From: Sthenelais limicola
Taxonomy: Eukaryota > Annelida > Polychaeta > Phyllodocida > Sigalionidae
Assembly: GCA_942159475.1 (NCBI GenBank)
Contig: OW804097.1
Coordinates: 36,096,298-36,160,297 of the forward strand
DNA length: 64,000 nt
Reading direction: 5' to 3'
Made by a program: the position numbers and the translations under genes. This document shows, piece after piece, positions 1-14,200 of this stretch. Positions within the stretch are counted from its first letter, which is position 1, and the number at the start of each line of letters is the position of its first letter. The notes below the pieces were generated by a model that was given only the letters and a program-made list of their open reading frames with translations, did not search any database and had not been told where the DNA came from.

Positions 1-1267
1 GAAGCTATTGCTTGGACCTGTTCTTCACTGAATAATTATGAAATATTCAGTGATATCCACTTTATACGAAGAACCACAGAATAAATCACAAGCCATACTA
101 ATTGTCAATAGATTTATTCCTCATAATATGGTTAAATACCTCCCTGAAGTAACAAGTTATTGAGGAATGGAAATACACTAACACCTCTCTTGTGATTTTC
201 ACAGTAGTACTTTATATTCTCAATATACATCTAAATCGTTACAGACATTTTGCCAGTATACCCAAATTCAAATTTCCCGTCAGACAACTGCAGAACTAGA
301 CTCTATAAGTATAAGTCTTTATTTAAGTAAAACATGTAACAACATTGTCTGATGTATACATTTCTATAACAGCATGGATGCAAATACAGAACAACAGATT
401 TTTGTATTTGTATTTTACCATCATGTTTTTTCATGATGGCCTTGACCACTACGTTGAAGTGGTAAATATACTACCCACATTAATTAGTTATATTTGCTAT
501 AAAATCGTGATATTATGGGAATAATATTGCATTGTGTGAGCAGGAGTCCTAGGGCCAATTTGACATTCCAAATCATTGCCATCGCCAAAATAAACATTTT
601 CTTTTTCCATACTTTTTATTTTACAATGGGCCATTTTTTTCTGCCTACTAAACGATCCAGGATATAACCTAGAGCACATGTATGTAGTAGTGCACGAATC
701 TCGTCTCTATTTATATGGACGACCTACGACTGTGTCTATATGACCTAGGATTTTTCCATTTTGTTTGGTCATTTTACTGACCAATGGTTTCCATGGTTAC
801 CATGACTTGACCAATGCTTGTTCATCTGTATATACCTCCGGGGTACGAAACCATGTACACGCACATTGGCGTAGTAGAGGTCAGCTTTTCCTATTTTAAT
901 CACAACATTTTGAGTGCTCTTTCATGAGATAAATTAACCGAAAAAAAAATGACATAAACCATTTGAGGTCAACATTTCTGCTTTAACTGTTGGCGTGGGA
1001 ATTTGGAAGTAATGTCCAATGTAATTATAAGGATCATACGGGAAAAAGGCGGTCATCAAATCGTGATCTCTTTAAAAAGTGAAGTCACTTTCTGATTTAT
1101 AGGATCAAACTTTAACTTCTTCGTCTTTTCCCCCTCTAGCCTTTCCCCACCCACTCAAGTGCACATAACTCTAGGAGCCTGTCCCCAATTTGTCATTAAT
1201 CTTGTTCCCCTTCGCACACCTCTCATCAAATTCAATTATTTTGGTCGTTACCCCTCCTCATGTCCAT

Positions 1268-1502
1268 GGGTGAAATCGCCAGAAAATGTACACTTCACCT
1301 TCACCAATCCTCTCAAATAACCCACAATTAAGACAAAAATCTGGTTTAAATTTCAGTTCAACATAACCAAACAGATTGTTTGAATCAAGGCAATACCAAA
1401 TATCATCAGATTTACCTAGTATTGACCATTTTACCGTCTAATTTAGCAGAATTTCCTAAACGTGTAGATCTGCAGATTGTGCATTCTCTGAAAATCTGAC
1501 CC
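1268..1502 (-). mobile_element. Family A MITE
   Basis: Non-autonomous DNA element of about 235 bp with a 28-bp terminal inverted repeat, GGGTCAGATTTTCAG followed by AAAATGTACAATT, and no coding capacity. Strand is set so that GGTTATTTGAGAGGATTGG reads forward. This copy has a GGGTGAAATCGCCAG variant at one end, and its interior is of the 'TTGAATCAAGGCAAT' subtype. Confidence 0.85.
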
Positions 1503-1804
1503 ATATATACATATGGCGCGTAGCTGTCCAGTGCTTGAGACTACGAGCCTGGGGCGGTTTAGGGGGGAAACAATCAATTTCACCACTAACAAGGGGTAAA
1601 TTATACAGTCTGAGTTTACGAAGGGCGTCCTTAGTATTGTGTGAACAGCACCAATAGTCGGGTGTGATTACAAACATCGAGATAAAGTGCTATGTTTGTG
1701 GTCTAGGCCGCGGGGTTAATTTTACTGATAGCCAGGCCATATTAGGGTCGAGGGTATTTCACCCTTGAATGTTGGACCAGAAGGTGGTGAACAGTTGTTA
1801 CCTA

Positions 1805-2000
1805 TCTAGGCCCAAAGTTTAGAGAGTCCCTTCAAATGAAGGGAAAGGCCACTCGCTTGAAACCGCAAAGTGCCATTATAATTCCATCAAGACCGCATGT
1901 TATTATATTCCCATTAAAACGCCGAGTCATAGGCCAGGAAACCGATTAGCGAATTGGGCTGACATACCATTCTTATCTGATCTGAGGGTTTTGACCGAGA
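1805..2000 (+). mobile_element. Family E MITE
   Basis: About 200 bp, TCTAGGCCCAAAG ... GGGTTTGGACCTAGA-type ends (here diverged to TTTTGACCGAGA). The interior contains a palindrome GTCCCTTCAAA/GAAGGGAAAG, then TGCCATTATAATTCCATTAA and TCTTATCTGATCTGAGGG. Confidence 0.82.
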
Positions 2001-2600
2001 TTGAAAAGGTGTATTTCCAATTTAACCACCCTCTACCTACAAAATCTGACCCAATAAACAGAAAATACATTTATTTTCAGTTCTTGGATGGTTGTTCCCT
2101 AAAAAAGAAAAATTACCACCTCTCCCTACCTAGTTTTCAGCTAGATAAATCGGAAACACACGTTTTATTTTTTCGGCCCCGTATATCCGTGTACTGGCTG
2201 GCCCGGTGGTGGAAGATGTGGTTGAGTGGATAGACCATGGACCGTAACCAGCCATCTTCCATAGTGATACCAGCCCACAGAGCTATCTACCAGCCCACAG
2301 CCTTAGTTTAGTATCCACCATCAATACGATCACCCCCTCATCAATCACGTCATCAGTGTCAGATTAGACCCAAAGAGGGCGTCATGGTCAGAGGCAATCC
2401 TCTCAATGGAATCAGTCTCAATTCGTATTCTCTGCTTAAGGCTGGGCTAATGGCAATTCTGACAGTCTCATTCCTCAGAGTGTTTCTACCTGCTAAAGCT
2501 TTTTTTAATATTTTTATTATGTTCATAAAGACACAATTGCTCTGAGTTTGACTCAGATGAAAGGTTTCTATTTCAACTGCTAGTTGTTGTACTGACCTAC

Positions 2601-2835
2601 GGGTGAAATCGCCAGAAAATGTATAATTCGTCTTCACCAATCCTCTCAAATAGCCCAAGTTTCAGACGAAAATACAGTTCAAAATACAGTTCAACCTAAC
2701 CAAACCGATTGCTAGAATCAATGCAATGCCGAATATACTCGAATTTACCTAGTATTGACCAAATTGCAGTCTAATTTAGCAGAATTTACTAAATGTGTCC
2801 ATCTGCCAATCGTACATTTTCTGAAAATCTGACCC
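2601..2835 (-). mobile_element. Family A MITE
   Basis: Full length; one GGGTGAAATCGCC end and one GATCTGACCC-type end; interior of the 'GCTAGAATCAATGCAATGCC' subtype. Confidence 0.85.
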
Positions 2836-3344
2836 CTATAGCGTATCGTATCTCACTCACTAGAAACCACTGGCTACTACCTCTTCTCCATCTCATGGCC
2901 CTTCTCATTTATATATATTATGTACATGTAGGCTCATGTGTTCCATGTTCCAAAGATCCCAACCCACTATACCACCTCCCCTCCCATTCATCTCCCTTTT
3001 ATTCCCTTCCGTTTCCTTTATCTCTGATCCACATTTGCTGCTCGCGCCAAATCCTTACTCTCCTACAATGGAGGCTATAAAGCACGCCCAATGCTACCAT
3101 CTCCGCTATTATCGTCCATAGATCACGTGCCACAATGAGGACAAAACATGGCCGAGCCGAGCAAAAACCTTGCATCTGTATACGAGGTAATATGGGCGGG
3201 CAAACGAGGCAATACATCGTGGAGGGTCTTTAAAAGAAAAGATTTATGTGTCAGGGCATTGGGTATTTTACAAACCTTGAAATACATAAAGTAGGAACGG
3301 ATCCGGCTATACCTTCACAGTTCTAAGCTGCCAGATTCATGTTT

Positions 3345-3563
3345 GGGTCAGACCGCAAGAAAATGTACTATTGGCAGCTCTACACATTTAGGAAATTCTC
3401 CTAAATTAGGCTGAAAAATGTTGAGTACCGGGTATATCTGAGTATATTTGGTATCGCATTGATTTAAAGTATCTGTTTTGTTATGTTAAACTGCATTTTG
3501 AAGCTCACATATGTACTAAATGTGGGTTATTCGAGCATTGTACATTTTCTAAAGATCTGACCC
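3345..3563 (+). mobile_element. Family A MITE, diverged
   Basis: Both ends present (GGGTCAGACC, AGATCTGACCC), with a short deletion near the right end after GGGTTATT. Confidence 0.75.
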
Positions 3564-4131
3564 GTATACACATTTTCGTAATGTTCTCATAATGTTTGAA
3601 AGCCTATAGTGATGTAAGGCGAGGCGATAATATACTTCTTTTCTAAACCAATCCACCTGCTGTCCCTCATATCAACTATACATGCATACAAGCCTTGTTA
3701 TAACCACAAATATTAATAAAAACATGTGCATCTGGTGTACAACAGTTTGTTCTAAAGAAACACGGCCGACCTTTTAAAAAATCCCGTTCTACAACACCAA
3801 TATTTTCGGATCGTTGTACTACAGTTCTTTCCTCTCTTCCCCTCCCTCTCTCTCTCATGCTCCCCGAGCTTTTACCTGGTGGCCCTCTTGGCAAGCGTCC
3901 TACCCACCTTCCCAACGCTGTCTCGTGAAACCTCGTATAACCTGATCCCGCGTGACCCCGGTGGATCCCCATATCAAACAGTGTGCTACGTTGTGATGTG
4001 GTGCTTGGGCACAGGTACCCCGGTTCTCATGATCGTCAGAACGCTTTAGTCCATTTGATATTTATGTTTGAGGCAGGAAAACTTTGTTCGCCAGCTCAAC
4101 CTTCTACAAGGGCAGTTGCTAGGGATATAAT

Positions 4132-4353
4132 GGGTCAAGTCTTCGGAAAATGTACAATTGACTTTCACCTATCCCCTCACATAACCCAAATTCCAGACGA
4201 AAATCAGGTTGAAAATACAGACAGATTTATTGAATGAATACAATAAGAATACACTCAGATATACTCAGTATTTATCATTTTTTTCACACTTATTTAGCAG
4301 AATCTGAGAGATGTGTAGAAATGTAGATTGTGCATTTTCTGAAAATCTTACCC
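4132..4353 (-). mobile_element. Family A MITE, diverged
   Basis: Starts GGGTCAAGTCTTCGGAAAATG and ends GAAAATCTTACCC; the interior carries TTGAATGAATACAAT-like sequence of subtype A3. Confidence 0.75.
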
Positions 4354-4841
4354 TAAGGAATACTTGTGATCACGGATTAATAAATATCACTGCGTTATTT
4401 GAAGACAATACTGTACTTGAAACATTGATTGAATGTGACAATATTATAAGTTGACTTATGTTTCTCTCATTCATGAGTTTGGAGTATGTTATATGGCAAG
4501 GTTGTATTGGCTATTCCCTCATGGGAGCTAGTCCCAAGGTTAACTAACCAACCCTGGTACCTTGCTCGCTCGTCAAGCTCAACCTGTCATAGAGTTCACA
4601 GAGCGGAAGTCAGGTGGAAGAAAGCATTGCATGACGGGACTGGTGCCATGACCTCACACTGACTCCGCTAGACGGCGCGCGAGACGCTGTGACTCTTGTG
4701 TGCGAAGTTTACACCCATTATCGCTCACCCTCTCGATCTGTCACCCACTTTCTCTTATTATCGCTCCTTCAGTAAAAACTAAACGCGGTTTCGGAAAGAA
4801 GAACATGCCCGGATCATACGTCATTTGACTCAAAGTCGTTA

Positions 4842-4860
4842 ACGTCTCTGAAAGAGACGT
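4842..4860. repeat. Short perfect hairpin
   Basis: ACGTCTCT-GAA-AGAGACGT, flanked on both sides by direct repeats of GTCGTTAAC. Confidence 0.5.
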
Positions 4861-6001
4861 CGTTAACCCTGACGTTAACAACTTGCGATGGCTATTTCTT
4901 GCACCACCTGGTGACAATTCATGTTACCAGTGCTAGGAACAGTCAGACGGAAGTGACCCTCATACTTAAAGTGTCACCTACCGGTGTGGGCAGTAGTTGT
5001 GTGTCACGTGGTTTATGTACACTGACAAGGTAAAATAGCAAACCACCACGTAGAGGCTTCAATCTCGCTGTAACAACACAATACGAGCCCACACACGGGT
5101 GGGGAGTGCTACTGGGGACCAGATTTATTGTCAACTTTGCTGGTTTTGACAAGCAATCAAGTGTTTATACTTCCTCTCCCTTGGGGGAGGTACTGGCGCG
5201 TTAGTTTATTGTTTCCCTCCGATCATGTGATTATTGTTGAGATTGGATTGAAGGTGAAGGTCGTTCTAGTACTCACAGCGTACTTGGTATTGTTATTTTG
5301 ATGAATCCAATGGTGATTACTGTACCCACAACTTGGGAATATACGAGTATTGTCCCGATTTTCACAGTAATAATTCAATATTACCTTCAGGCTACAATTC
5401 GCTCAATGATACTGCTTGCAGTTTATATGGCCCTCAACTATCCACACTTATTCATTCTGACTCCACGTTTCTGAAATAGATCTTTTTATTCCTTTACATT
5501 CCCTACCAAACAGAGAGGGATTGTGCGGGTTAAGTCACAAGGGTGCATTGTTATATGCCTATGTTCACCACGGTTAGGAAACGCTACCAGAACATGTCTC
5601 AAGGTGTTTCATTATGTATTCACTAAGGATATATGCACCGAAACAATAGGCCCTAAACGTATACATGTATACTAATTTTTACGAGGTTAATGATTCCCTT
5701 GTTTGTACACATTTGGAATACAACCAGAATATATCCATAGGAATATAATCAAAATGTTGTACATTAATTCTAGATTGAACTGATAGTCTATTCAGAATAC
5801 ATTTACATACCAGCATGAAACAAGCCAGGTACGAGGTGAAAATCATACATATACATACATGTATATGATCCTCGTTTGAACAGGTATGGCAAAGGCCAAA
5901 CCCTTCTGTAATACCTGGATAAATTAAGTAAAAAAAATCTGTCAATCAATCGCGGGAGATTAAACTCAATACTGCATATCTGACTTCCATCTAGAACATT
6001 T

Positions 6002-6230
6002 GGGCCAGATCTTCAAAAAAATGTACAATCGGCCGCCCTACACATTCAGTAGAACCTGCTAAATTAGACTGGAAAATGGTAAATATATATGAGTATATTT
6101 TGTACTGCCTTGATTCAAAGAATCTATTTGGTTTTGTTGAACTGAATTGTTAACGTCATTTTTGTCTTGAATTAGGGTAATTTGAGAAGATTGGGGGAGG
6201 CGTGTTGTACATTTTCTGGCAATTCCTACC
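6002..6230 (+). mobile_element. Family A MITE
   Basis: GGGCCAGATC left end; diverged right end (TTCTGGCAATTCCTACC). Confidence 0.75.
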
Positions 6231-6449
6231 ATTTATTGATGTCGGACAGGTGAGGGGCGATAGCCTGAGCTCATGTTTGTGTCTTACCAGTAACCCTCGG
6301 TGGTTCCCAGTGCTTCATCCATCGTCAAGGCTTGTCAGTGGCCACGAGCCAAAGGCTGATGAACATTTCCAGCCTCCTTGATATTTACGCCAAATCTCTC
6401 CCTGCCCAGTCTAATGCAAGGTCTCACAAAGGAATGTATATCTTGCTCA

Positions 6450-6658
6450 GTCTAGGCCCAAAGTTGAGAGAGTCCCTTCAAACGAAGGGAAAACCTCTCG
6501 CCTAATACCACAAAGTGCCATTATAATTCAATTAATACCGCAAAATGACATTATATTTCCATTAAAACGCCTAGTCCTAGGCCAGAAAACCGATTAGCGA
6601 AGTAGGCGTCCAATCACTGACATACAATTCTTATCTGATCTGAGGGTTCGGACCTAGA
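6450..6658 (+). mobile_element. Family E MITE
   Basis: Full length with the optional GTCCAATCACTGACATAC segment; ends GTCTAGGCCC and GGACCTAGA. Confidence 0.84.
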
Positions 6659-7289
6659 GTGAGATTGGGAAAAGGAATGGATACTTTGCTTTAATGCATT
6701 GTCAAGCAGGATGCGATATGTGACAATATGACATAAGTTCCTTTTGTTATTATAAGGTTGAATTTTATTTAAAACCGAAGAAGCCCGAAGATAAATGTTA
6801 ATACCATTATCACTTAACTTGGTTAAAACATTGAAGAGATATAAACATGCCTAAAACATGCTTTGACATACATTGTTAGCAACAAGGGAGATAACGCTCA
6901 ATATGAAAAAAAACTATAGCCCAGCCAGCCAGCAACTATACATGATGGTTTCTGCTAATATATAGAACTAGAGGGGGAGGCACACAGACGTGTTTACTGC
7001 TGGTGTTGTTTGGGGGAGAAGCAAAAGGAGACAGAGAAGAGAGAGAAGAGAGAAACAGCGAGGGAGAAGTTTGCATGTCAACTCATCATCAGACCGAGCG
7101 CTTGTGTCACGACATGAATACTGGCCAGCACTAGGAGTGTGAGTCTCTCCCTCTCCTCCTTCTGCTCCTGCACCAGCTCCACCAGCTCCACCAGCTCCTC
7201 CTCCACTAAGTCTCACATAATCATCCTCATTCTTTTACCATCAACTACAACTGGGTCAAATAGACATCGAAAATAGTCCATTGCTAAAT

Positions 7290-7524
7290 GGGTCAGATTT
7301 TCTGAAAATGTACAATTTAACTTCGATAATCTTCTCAAATAACCCACATTTCAGACGAAAATAAAGTTCAAAATACAATTCAACCTAACCAAACAGATTG
7401 CTAAAATCAATGCAATGCCGAATATACTCGAATTTACCTAGTATTGACCAAATTGCAGCCTAATTTAGCAGAATTTACTAAATGTGTACAGCTGCCAATT
7501 GTACATTTTCTGACAATCTGACCC
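7290..7524 (-). mobile_element. Family A MITE
   Basis: Full length with two GGGTCAG-type ends; flanked by aaat on both sides. Confidence 0.85.
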
Positions 7525-9381
7525 AAATACAGTCTGGTTAAATACCGATATGAACTGTTGTTGTTTGATGGTGGGTCTAAAGCGTGCTGCACCAAGATGT
7601 TATGATTAGTGTTTGACTATTGTTTTTGAGACAGAATCTCCATTGGTTGTCAATTGTGATGTTAATATTCTATATTTATTTTGAGAGGAATTTATTGCAT
7701 TTCTCCTATATCATGAAAGTATCCATGGGAAATCTCAGGATGGGCTATCAATGGAATCTTTTCATAATCGCATGAAATGAACAAGAATTTTCTATATACA
7801 TAATAAAATCAAGTTTGTTGATAATATATTATGTTATGCCAGTGACTAAGCCAGGTGTTACTGATTGCAGATGTAATAGGGAGGTTCAGCAAGATTAACC
7901 TATACGTCAAGGTAAACGCATCGTATCTCTGATATACAAACATACATTAACAGGAAGAAAAATGTTCAGCAAAACATGGCGGGAAAAACGTAACATAACA
8001 TTATCAACCAAAATGTTTCATCTTACAATTTATTTTTGATACATAAAAATGCGACGTAATTCCCCCCAAAAGATGCGGACACGGTTACGTAATTGAGATA
8101 TGTTTGCTTGCGGAACCTCCCTATTATTCTTTTATTGTTTCACTTTATTTGTGATCAACCTCAGAGACTCTATCAAGCCGCACATTGCCGACCAATCTAG
8201 AGGTCACCATCTACCCTTTCCCCAAGGTCACCCTTTCCCCAAGGTCACAGACGTCAAGCAATGATCTCCGGCTGCCAGTGTTGTCATTCCCTCCACTTAA
8301 CGCCCTCCCTCCACTTGAGGAGTTATCATGAGAATTATGCTGCTGTTCTGTGCAGATTATGCACTCCCTCCTCCACTCAAGTACCCACTCCAGCACCAGC
8401 TATTCCCCCCACTTGACCTCCTCCCACCAGGAAAGACCCAATAATAATCATCTGCTTTCTCTGTACTCACAGTAGGGGTTGATACGTTGTTTTTAGTAAT
8501 TCGGCTGGATTTATTTGCATGATATCGCAATAGTTTAGTGCATCATACATATCTGGAGGTTTTTTGCATTGCGTACTTACATCTCGGATGTATTAAATAG
8601 TGTAATTAAACAACCTTTGGTGAAATGATTTGGGGAAACTAGATACAACGTTTGTCCTCCCTGTGATTTCCAGGGAAGTGTACTTTTAAAGTTTGGCCGC
8701 TGAACTGTATTATGAAGAAAAAAAATCCATTTGGGTATTAAAAGACCTCCAGCGCTTAAAAGGTTTATGGGATAAAGAATTCTAAGAAAGATTCCCAGTT
8801 TGGCTCCTTGTCATTTAAAGTGGTTTTACGCTGATTTTCTATTAGGTGGAACTAATTTCATTCATCTCTTTATTGAAACATTTTAAGTAGAGTGGAAAAC
8901 TTCAAAGAATGGAACGCTTTTTATTTCTGAGGCTTTCTTATGACAAATCGAGCTCTTAAAATTATTTACTTTGATTGAAATACCAAAGTTCATTGCGGGT
9001 ACCAACCGAGCTAATGAATCGGGAACCAATTCAATCTTAATTTTTAATCAAATTAAGTATTAACATTCTCGACTTATATTTCTTTCATGAAAAGTCGCTT
9101 AGGTTCTCGGTTAATGGGATTGCTAATTACATCTTGAAACTTTCCCAGGTACGTTTCTATAATTAGAAAGGACATTAATTTAATGGAAGTACATCGATAT
9201 CCTCGGAAAAAAATTAATCTGCTGTCGGTCAATTATATTGATCTTAACCTAGAGGAGATATCATTGGAAAGGTATTTCAAATACATGATTAGATAATTTA
9301 ATATAAACACATGAAATATGTTCACCATGAAAAATGTCTATCACGACCATGAAGGCATCTTTTCAAGAATCGAGGGTAAAT

Positions 9382-9616
9382 GGGTCAGATTTTCAGAAAA
9401 TGTACAATTGGCAGGTGTACATATTTAGTAAATTCTGCTAAATTAGGCGGCAATTTGGCCAATACTAGGTAAATTCGAGTATATTCGACATTGCATTGAT
9501 TCTAGCAATCTCTTTGGCTAGGTTGAACTGTAATTTTAACTTTATTTTTGTCTGAAATGTGGGTTATTTGAGAGGATTGGTGAAGTTGAATTGTACATTT
9601 TCTGAAAATCTGACCC
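9382..9616 (+). mobile_element. Family A MITE
   Basis: Near-consensus copy of the 'GGCAATTTGGCCAATACTAGG' subtype with both ends intact. Confidence 0.87.
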
Positions 9617-10194
9617 ACATATAAGGCGACTTTTCCGTTGCATACCCACAACCAGATCCCCTTTGCGTGAGTAGTAGTGGAACGTAAGTAGTTTAGCCAA
9701 ATGGGGGTTTTCCTCGGGCGACACCAACTAGCGAATAAAGCTTGCGGGGTTTGTGCGAGCGGTCGCGGTCGATGGACACGCACCGCACTCTACCGCCCCA
9801 AACCGACTTCTCCTCTATTTCTGTCCTCTGTTGTTTCTGACAAGATGTCCGTCCTCAGGTCCTCCTCTCTATTTGTGTACTCAGTCCGACGCTATAACTA
9901 CTCGATGCTTACACAGATTCTGTAATCCATTTAAAATTGGATGGTCCTCAATATAAGTCAGTTCTCCAAGCCAGTTTTCTATTCATTTAGACCATAACGC
10001 CTTAATTATACCACAGACAAACATCGACGCAGTTCTGAAAGTATCTATTTTTTCTATAATATTGTATTTTAAATATGTCTATTGGCCTGAAATGATATAA
10101 AAGTAATAAAAACAATCTATCAACTTAAGTAACTTAAGGAACAAGATAATCAGCAAATACTGGCCACTGCATGTTAAATGTACGCAATACAGAT

Positions 10195-10428
10195 GGATCA
10201 GATTTTCAGAAAATGCACAATCGGCAGATCTACACATTCAGTAAATTCTGCTTAATTAGGCTATAAAATGGTCAATACTAGGTAGATCTGAGGATATTTG
10301 ACATTGCCTTGATTCAAACAATCTGTTTGTTTATATTAAACTGAATTTTAAACCTGATTTTTGTCTTAAATCTGGGTTATTTGAGAGGATTGGTGAAGAT
10401 GAATTGTACATTTTCTGGCGATTTCACA
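10195..10428 (+). mobile_element. Family A MITE, subtype A2
   Basis: Left GGATCAG end, right TTTCTGGCGATTTCAC end; interior reads TTGATTCAAACAATCTGTTTG. Confidence 0.85.
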
Positions 10429-10772
10429 GAGTTCGTGTTGTCCCCAGTATAACGTGTTACAAACTGGTTGCATGAAGACACGCATACCCAGACATGCGCA
10501 TTGATCTCTTCCTCAACACGTGGTCGTGTTTATGTTTATTTCCTCTGTCTATTTCTCACCCTGTGTCAATTACCATACTGCCAGAACTTTCATCTTTTCT
10601 GAATGATCAATCTGTCTTTCCTTTTTTATCTAAACCGTTCGATTTCGATCCATCTTGGCATGTCTATCTGAATTTCCTTCTGTCTGTCTGTCTTACCACC
10701 TGTCTGTCTTCCTCCCTCCTGTCCGTCTGTCTGCATGTCTATCCTTACCAAAATGTGTATCTATCCATACAT

Positions 10773-11007
10773 GGGTCAGATTTTCGGAAAATGTACAATT
10801 TGCGGCTGTAAACATTTAGTAATTTCTGCTAAATTAGGCTGCAATTCGGTTAATACTTGGTACATTCGAGTATATTCGGCATTGCATTGATTCTAGCAAT
10901 CTCTTTGGTTAGGTTGAACTGTATTTTGAACTTTATTTTCGTCTTAAATTTGGGTTATTTGAGAGGATTGGTGAAGTTGAATTGTACATTTTCTGACAAT
11001 CTGACCC
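10773..11007 (+). mobile_element. Family A MITE, subtype A1
   Basis: Near-consensus with intact ends, 345 bp after the previous copy and in the same orientation. Confidence 0.87.
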
Positions 11008-11393
11008 GCATCTCTCGTTCCCCGATCACTTACCTTTCAATCCACTTGTAGATCAAATACATTATACTCTTTCAATAAAACTTTATTGATCAATGAACAA
11101 AGGGATATTTTAAAAATCTAAACACACCCATTGAGTCGAACCATGTATCAAATGTGGTTTTTCCTTGCACGGTCGCCGTCAGAAGGGGAATTTTCTCAAC
11201 CCTCGATTGAAACACAATACATCATTTTAAAACGCTCGCCTCATTTGCCCAAGCATAGATGCCAGTGAAAGCACACATATGTTGAAAAGGCAGGTTCAAA
11301 GGGAGCTTGTAAGAAAAAGCAATGTTCAAATGGATTGTGGGTGAAAGGGGACTGACTATGTGTGTACCACTTAAACGATTATCCTTCATGCCC

Positions 11394-11420
11394 CCCTCCC
11401 CCCTCCCTCCCTCCCTCCCC
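11394..11420. repeat. C-rich simple repeat
   Basis: Runs of ccccccctccc and (ccct)n; no other meaning apparent. Confidence 0.8.
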
Positions 11421-11868
11421 GTCTATAATACGGTGGCCCGTAACTGCAGCGGTAGGCGTTGTGCCTAATTCCGACCCGACGCTGCCGGAACCGCGCCGAC
11501 AGCCCATCCATTTCGCTCCCTCTCCTCTGGCGGAGGCGCGATTCGACCTTAAGCGGAAATAGTGGTAGCGAAATAATGCAGACAGGAAAAAACGTCAGGC
11601 CTTGGCAAGCTCTGTTTCTATTACTATTGGCAGCAGCGGCGAGAGGGAGACAGAGAGAAGGAGAGAGAAAGAGAGAGCGTGTGTGAAGATGAATGTGTGT
11701 GTGGGTGCGTATGAGAGAGACAGCATATGCGGCAGTGGAGCTGACATCACTTGGGAAAAAGTGAGCAGACCCGGGTCATCAACACTACACATTCCCAGCG
11801 TTTGCCTACATGTACATATCTGCCATAGATTACCTCAAATATTGTTCCCTTAAAGAAAACCAGCCATT

Positions 11869-12275
11869 TGTGATGTGTTTCAGGAAAATGAGTCACAAGT
11901 CGCAAAATTGTTATTTTTCAATGTGTTTTATTTACAAGATCTTTTTGTGGGAATGTTTTCATCTTTGGGTTATCTACCGTTTAGAGTCGTATAAATACAT
12001 GCACCAAATATCAAGACAGTGTATTAAATATATTGTGCAATACTAAGGTCATCCTATAGAGTGTATTTAGTTACTTTATCAGTAATTGCCCACCCTGAAA
12101 TGTTGCAAACTTCTTTTTCAAAGATAAAAATATCAAATTTAAAATAGAAATATTTATTAAATGTCTTAAAGTTTACTATCATTGAAATCCGTTTGATCTC
12201 ATCTTTTCAGATATGATAATATCTCAAAATCCAATTTTTGCGACTTGTGACTCAGTTCGCTGTTACACATCACAA
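11869..12275. mobile_element. Family B MITE
   Basis: About 400 bp with ~40-bp inverted ends: TGTGATGTGTTTCAGGAAAA, then TGAGTCACAAGTCGCAAAA, mirrored as TTTGCGACTTGTGACTCA then a diverged CTGTTACACATCACA. The interior is AT-rich and non-coding. The ends embed an AP-1-like TGAGTCA. Confidence 0.85.
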
Positions 12276-12773
12276 TCGTGTTAGTATTTCCCCGTGCTTT
12301 TAACTCCTGAAGTAAAACAAAAGCCCTGAAATGTGTCAATAGATCAGGATAAGATATATTATCTTATTAACTGTATGGAAAACATACTTAATCATTAACA
12401 TCTGTAGAAGTAATCAGAATAACTGCCCACGTCCCTGCCCTACACAGAAATCGGCCCTCCCAATTTACTATCCTATTGCTATTTCCTGCATTTAATCAAT
12501 AAAATGTCACTCGTTTCCCTAGACATGCCCCTTAACGATCGTTTCCTTAAACATGGATGGCAACGGCCCCGTTACTTGATGATACATATTACAAGCAACC
12601 CCATTAAAGGTCGCCCTGGGTCATATTTAATGTAGAGGATAAATAGTTTTAATTTCCTTTGCCGGGATCTAGGAAAGTGGTTACTTGGATACCCCCGACA
12701 GCAGCAGCAGCGCAGGGGATAGCCATCGACTACCACTTCCCAATCATAAATTGCTCAATGTGTTCTTGCACCC

Positions 12774-12801
12774 TTTCTCTTTCTCTTTCTCTTTCTCTCT
12801 C
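12774..12801. repeat. (TTTCTC)n microsatellite
   Basis: About four units of ctttct ending in ctctcc, 40 bp before a B element. Confidence 0.8.
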
Positions 12802-12840
12802 CACCACCCGCTTCTTATATCCAATACACTTTATATGATG

Positions 12841-13238
12841 TGATGTGTTTCAGAAAAATGAGTCACAAGTCGCAAGATGGATATTTTTCAAAGCGATTTA
12901 TTCACAAGATCTCTTTGTTGGAATGTTTACATTTATCTCAAGTCTTATGAATATATGCAGCAAATTTCAAGACCTTGTATCAAGAAATATCCATGCATCC
13001 CCGGAGTCATCCTATAGAGTATATTTAGTTAATGTACTAGTAAATGTCGGCCCAGATATATCGCAAACTTATTTTTCAAAAATAGATATATATATGAAGA
13101 TTATAATGTAGAAATACGTATTATATATATGTCTTAATGATTACTATCATTAGAATCGCCTTGATCTCATCTTTTCAAAGATGATCTCAAAATCCATTTT
13201 TTGCTACTTGTGACTCATTTTCCTGTAACACATCACAT
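12841..13238. mobile_element. Family B MITE
   Basis: Second full copy, 565 bp after the first, in the same orientation; ends TGATGTGTTTCAG and CTGTAACACATCACAT. Confidence 0.85.
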
Positions 13239-13963
13239 ATGTCTCCTTCTTCTGACCAAAGGGACTCACTTGAGATATATGGGTGTCACGGGTGACAGCG
13301 AACAATTAAAATTACAAATGACAATATTTACCCTTTATAGATCCATACCTCATTTAATAGACAGAGCATACATTTAATATAATATTATAGCTCTATGCAT
13401 TCACCACATCCTTAGGCTAATATATTTCTACTTGCTTAAAAACTCATGTCAGGAATAAATCTATTTTTCTCCAACAAATAAATTTCTAAAGCGGGCGAGA
13501 CGCATCGAGGGCCTATCAACTCATTTTTCTGCGCTAGCTGTAACCAGATTATGTATTCTCATATACCTTCACATCTCTTTGCCAGCAGCAGATTCTGTGA
13601 CTAGTTCTTCCCTTAGCTCTTGGTGAAAGGCGGGTACGAGGAGGAATGGGAGAGACATGAAAGGATGTCTATAATGGAATTAAAGACATCTCGTTAAGCT
13701 CTCAAAGCGACAAAAATATCTGTCATATGGGCCATCATTTATACCATTAAAGGGTACATGTACATAATCGTCGTCCTCCAGGCGTAGTTTATATATGAGA
13801 TTAACCACAGGGCGAGTACAATTAGTTTGGAGTCTGTAAATATGAATGCACTTCGGCTCCTCATTGCAATTGGAAATGATATGAATACATCTTTGTCATC
13901 CGTTTAATTCGGAAGAAGAAAATAACAATGGGGATATCTTCATGCCCGCCTTCAGTCCCATGT

Positions 13964-14200
13964 GGGTCAGATTTTCAGAAAATGTACAATTAGCAGCTAT
14001 GCACATTTAGTAAATTTTGTTAATTTAGGCTGCAATTTGGTCAATACTATAGGTAAATTCGAGTATATTCGGCATTGGATTGATTCTAGCAATCTGTTTG
14101 GTTAGGTTGAACTGTATTTTGAACTTTATTTTCGTCTGAAATTTGGGTTATTTGAGAGGATTGGTGAAGAGGAATTGTACATTTTCTGAAAATTTGACCC
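13964..14200 (+). mobile_element. Family A MITE, subtype A1
   Basis: Full length; both ends close to consensus. Confidence 0.87.

Noticed and set aside
11869..13238. Two B elements as ends of one larger composite transposon
   Set aside because: They are in the same orientation, each is complete, and the DNA between has no coding potential.
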